This document shows, piece after piece, positions 40,201 to 41,340 of a DNA stretch of 41,340 bases. The DNA comes from Cruorifilaria tuberocauda. Its lineage: Eukaryota > Nematoda > Chromadorea > Rhabditida > Onchocercidae. The first letter of the stretch is position 1. Each line of letters starts with the position of its first letter. The notes below the pieces were generated by a model. That model made no database searches and had not been told where the DNA came from. It saw nothing but the letters and a program-made list of their open reading frames with translations. The stretch is taken from NCBI GenBank assembly GCA_013365365.1, contig JABVXU010000475.1, positions 1-41,340 on the forward strand, written 5' to 3'. A program made the position numbers and the translations under genes.

Positions 40201-41068
40201 ATAATTTAGGACAAAAGATTTCAATATAATAACAATAACAATAACAACAATAACAACAACAACAACAACAACAGCAAGGACAATAAGCGGTTCTCATCAA
40301 ATAGTATATAAATAAATAATTGTCCTTGGGTTTATAAAGATTGAATTAAACTTCATGTAAATATTAAAGTATGCATGTCTCATTTGTTTATTCGTATATT
40401 TTAACCTTGATATTGAAATTTACTATCATCTGCACAATTATCATATTGTTTCGATTACTAAGAATTGTAATATTACAAGTGAAAAGTACTGTCATATAAT
40501 TTACAGTATCAATTAATTCATTATTTTAGTTTCTGAGATTTTCCATTGATTAGAAGAATCAATTTTTCAATTAATTTTTAATTTACGGATTCAGTTAGGT
40601 CAGTTACTATTAATGAAAATGAATGATTACTTTTTTGTCATTTACACCTGTTCTTTTTAAGTATTATTTGATTGGCATTAACATTTGCGCTCATTTATCA
40701 AATTATGACATTTGTACAATATGACCTACTGATAAGCAGAAATGAACTGCTTATCGATAGGTTATATTGTAGAAATGGCACAAATTGTTGTAAATTGCTA
40801 TTACTTTACTTTACCAAACATAATCTTATCATAAGTAATCTCCTAATCATTCATTTGATATAATTATCATGATAATAAAATGAAATAAGAAAAAATTAAT
40901 TTTAATTGGAATTTAAAATTCATTTTTTTTAAGTTATCTCTTTTGCTAACAGGAAAGATTAAAAAGAAATCTTACCTGATTGAATTTCAAATTTAATTTT
41001 CATATGTTCACTAGCACATAAACCACCGGATCGCCTATCGATACCTTTTTCTGTACCATCTGAAGTGG
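37255..41068 (-). CDS. Ephrin, GPI-anchored type, 3' part
   Basis: Cell-surface ligand for Eph receptors. Four exons are visible: 40976-41068, 38659-38722, 38070-38155, 37255-37337; about 108 C-terminal residues, with matched phases (first exon enters after one base of a split codon). The first exon carries the diagnostic end of the ephrin ectodomain: TSDGTEKGIDRRSGGLC followed by ASEHMKIKFEIQ. This aligns with the ephrin-B pattern TSNGSLEGLENREGGVC...MKI. Next comes a short linker (NDNLNDYFEPSSAHFRHRLQ; SAEVSTPLLYIIHTS). The protein ends in a hydrophobic tail (TLAMISLIFLYFTAIA) with no cytoplasmic residues, which indicates a GPI anchor, as in nematode ephrins such as VAB-2/EFN-1. The receptor-binding part lies beyond the right edge. 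The 2.25-kb intron 38723-40975 hosts a hairpin and simple repeats. Confidence 0.88.
39710..40015. repeat. Degenerate ~150-bp tandem duplication in ephrin intron
   Basis: Two diverged copies (about 39710-39850 and 39865-40013) share ATTTTCAAAAT, GTTAAAATGAT, ATGCATGATTCAT, TTAGCA and CTTTGTTTACTT in the same order. Looser similarity extends to flanking sequence. Confidence 0.5.
40228..40275. repeat. (AAC)n-rich microsatellite
   Basis: AACAAT and AAC repeats ending in ACAGC, within the ephrin intron and out of any coding context. Confidence 0.85.
40700..40786. ncRNA. Pre-miRNA-like hairpin in ephrin intron
   Basis: Arms 40700-40739 and 40747-40786 pair with a 7-nt loop (AAATGAA). Next to the loop are nine perfect pairs (GATAAGCAG with CTGCTTATC), then a T-G wobble, a C-A mismatch and 14 consecutive pairs with one wobble. 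A G-G mismatch and a looser lower stem follow. The pattern of few isolated mismatches over about 35-40 bp is that of an animal microRNA precursor, not a perfect transposon palindrome. Either strand could be transcribed; the minus orientation would be sense to the ephrin transcript. I do not recognise a known miRNA seed. Confidence 0.4.
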
Positions 41069-41340
41069 CTGAAAAACAAAACAAAGTTTTGTCAAGTTTC
41101 AAAAAAAGAAAGCCAAACTAATAGAGCAATTACCTTTTTATCACTTTAATAACTTTTAATTTCACATTCAAAAAATTTTTTTTAAACAAAATTCTTTTTT
41201 AAATCTTTTTCTTCAACTAATTGCCAAAAATTTAATTAATTAAAAGTTTCTTTTAAGATACAAATTATTGCAAATTTATTTTTTCTGCTTACTTTTTGAA
41301 TTATTATTAATCGATTAAAAAAATAGCAAAGTAATTACTA

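Overview
This 41.3 kb window is eukaryotic nuclear DNA: AT-rich, split into many small exons with introns mostly of 100-400 bp, and with TTTCAG/TTTTAG splice acceptors. Acceptor-like AGs sit directly on or just before several start codons, as expected for spliced-leader trans-splicing. Gene content and intron style fit a nematode, most likely a spirurid/filarial worm; the species cannot be named from the sequence alone. I rebuilt seven protein-coding genes exon by exon, requiring matching splice phases across every junction. Two of them run off the window.

Layout. (1) 0.2-8.8 kb, minus: a TRPM-family cation channel, 18 exons, from the start codon to the pore loop; the S6 end lies beyond base 1. 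It carries a run of 59 glutamines in its N-terminal domain. (2) 8.8-10.8 kb: no gene, but three unrelated tandem-repeat arrays. (3) 10.8-14.3 kb, minus: beta-sarcoglycan, six exons, with a 300 bp fold-back element in one intron. (4) 15.6/15.9-18.3 kb, minus: a protein with an acidic N-terminus, an RS domain, C2H2-type fingers and two C-x5-C-x4-C-x3-H fingers. (5) 18.3-22.9 kb: no gene recognised. (6) 22.9-28.1 kb, plus: cullin-1, 17 exons, complete, with one apparent GC-AG intron. (7) 29.5-32.7 kb, plus: a collagen galactosyltransferase-like (COLGALT/GLT25D) ER protein ending in KDEL, eight exons. (8) 33.6-35.6 kb, plus: an STK16/NAK-family kinase with an N-terminal Met-Gly-Cys, seven exons. 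(9) 37.3-41.1 kb, minus: the 3' part of an apparently GPI-anchored ephrin, with a pre-miRNA-like hairpin in its large intron.

The genes do not form one pathway or an obvious operon. They are a chance neighbourhood of membrane/muscle (TRPM, sarcoglycan), RNA-processing, ubiquitin-ligase, collagen-modification, kinase and guidance functions. No mobile-element protein, rRNA, tRNA or CRISPR was seen. The most unusual items are the 59-Q channel, the hairpin-forming TACTGTATC arrays near it, the fold-back element, the RS/C2H2/CCCH architecture, the COLGALT-like enzyme with an altered N-terminal DxD, the 23-bp perfect palindrome before the kinase, and the pre-miRNA-like hairpin.
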